Assembly (NCBI GenBank): GCA_036498945.1
Contig: DASYEQ010000056.1
Span: 1 to 64,000 of the forward strand
Reading direction: 5' to 3'
Source: JAQGMJ01 sp036498945
GTDB taxonomy: Bacteria > Pseudomonadota > Gammaproteobacteria > Burkholderiales > JAEUOS01
Length of the DNA: 64,000 nucleotides
Each line of letters begins with the position of its first letter. Position 1 is the stretch's first letter. Shown in pieces: positions 63,972 through 64,000 of the stretch. Under the pieces are notes generated by a model. The model saw only the letters and a list, made by a program, of their open reading frames with translations, had not been told where the DNA came from and made no database searches. The position numbers and the translations under genes are program-made.

Positions 63972-64000
63972 CAAGCAAAAGCCCCACAATGGGCTCATCA

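Overview
The window looks like a chromosomal segment of a high-GC betaproteobacterium, most likely Burkholderiales. The evidence is the uniformly high GC, a Bug/TctC-type binding protein, the imuA-imuB-dnaE2 mutagenesis cassette behind a LexA box, an OmpR/EnvZ pair, and many ATGA/GTGA stop-start overlaps. No tRNA, rRNA, integrase, transposase, phage gene or CRISPR array was seen.

Layout. 1-1373 is a truncated ettA (translation factor). 1.4-6.1 kb holds a frameshifted M20/M28-like gene, an SDR protein without its catalytic Tyr and Lys, and a PQQ alcohol dehydrogenase with a lanthanide-type Asp pair plus its di-haem cytochrome. 6.2-20.6 kb, all on the minus strand, is a catabolic island of two operons. 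Operon A (20586 to 12063) has a binding protein, two permeases, an RraA-type aldolase, a split UxaA-type dehydratase (small SAF subunit and large subunit), an unknown duplicated membrane protein, an APH-fold kinase and an enolase paralogue with altered active-site residues. Operon B (11845 to 6208) has the only transporter ATPase, a second binding protein, two more permeases and a class III alcohol/formaldehyde dehydrogenase. A promoter with an embedded palindrome and a LacI-type operator lie between the two operons. ompR/envZ follow on the plus strand.

23-31 kb is a coupled minus-strand series: molybdopterin oxidoreductase, DUF3592 protein, alpha/beta hydrolase, lipoprotein aminopeptidase, DUF1992, DUF2064-like and thpR, preceded by a double-domain glycosyltransferase and a membrane protein. 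31.9-38.8 kb has an amidohydrolase and the SOS mutagenesis cassette. 38.8-46.7 kb has a hydrolase/acyl-CoA-ligase fusion, a LysR regulator, ilvE with a structured leader, and an alkylation-repair pair (Ogt with an Ada-AlkA fusion). 46.8-51.2 kb has envelope proteins, apaG and mltA.

51.6-56.7 kb is a five-gene plus-strand cluster without a known function: two secreted proteins each combining a carboxypeptidase-regulatory-like domain, one CxxCH haem site and a beta-propeller, a third secreted protein with that regulatory domain alone, and two small multi-pass membrane proteins. An array of TGCAA/TTGCA half-sites lies upstream. The window closes with typA, a tandem hairpin repeat, an Old Yellow Enzyme, two orphan solute-binding proteins, a membrane-anchored ferredoxin-like protein and a LysR regulator.

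The best candidates for undescribed biology are the 6.2-20.6 kb island (with the possibly linked PQQ dehydrogenase) and the 51.6-56.7 kb periplasmic haem/propeller cluster.
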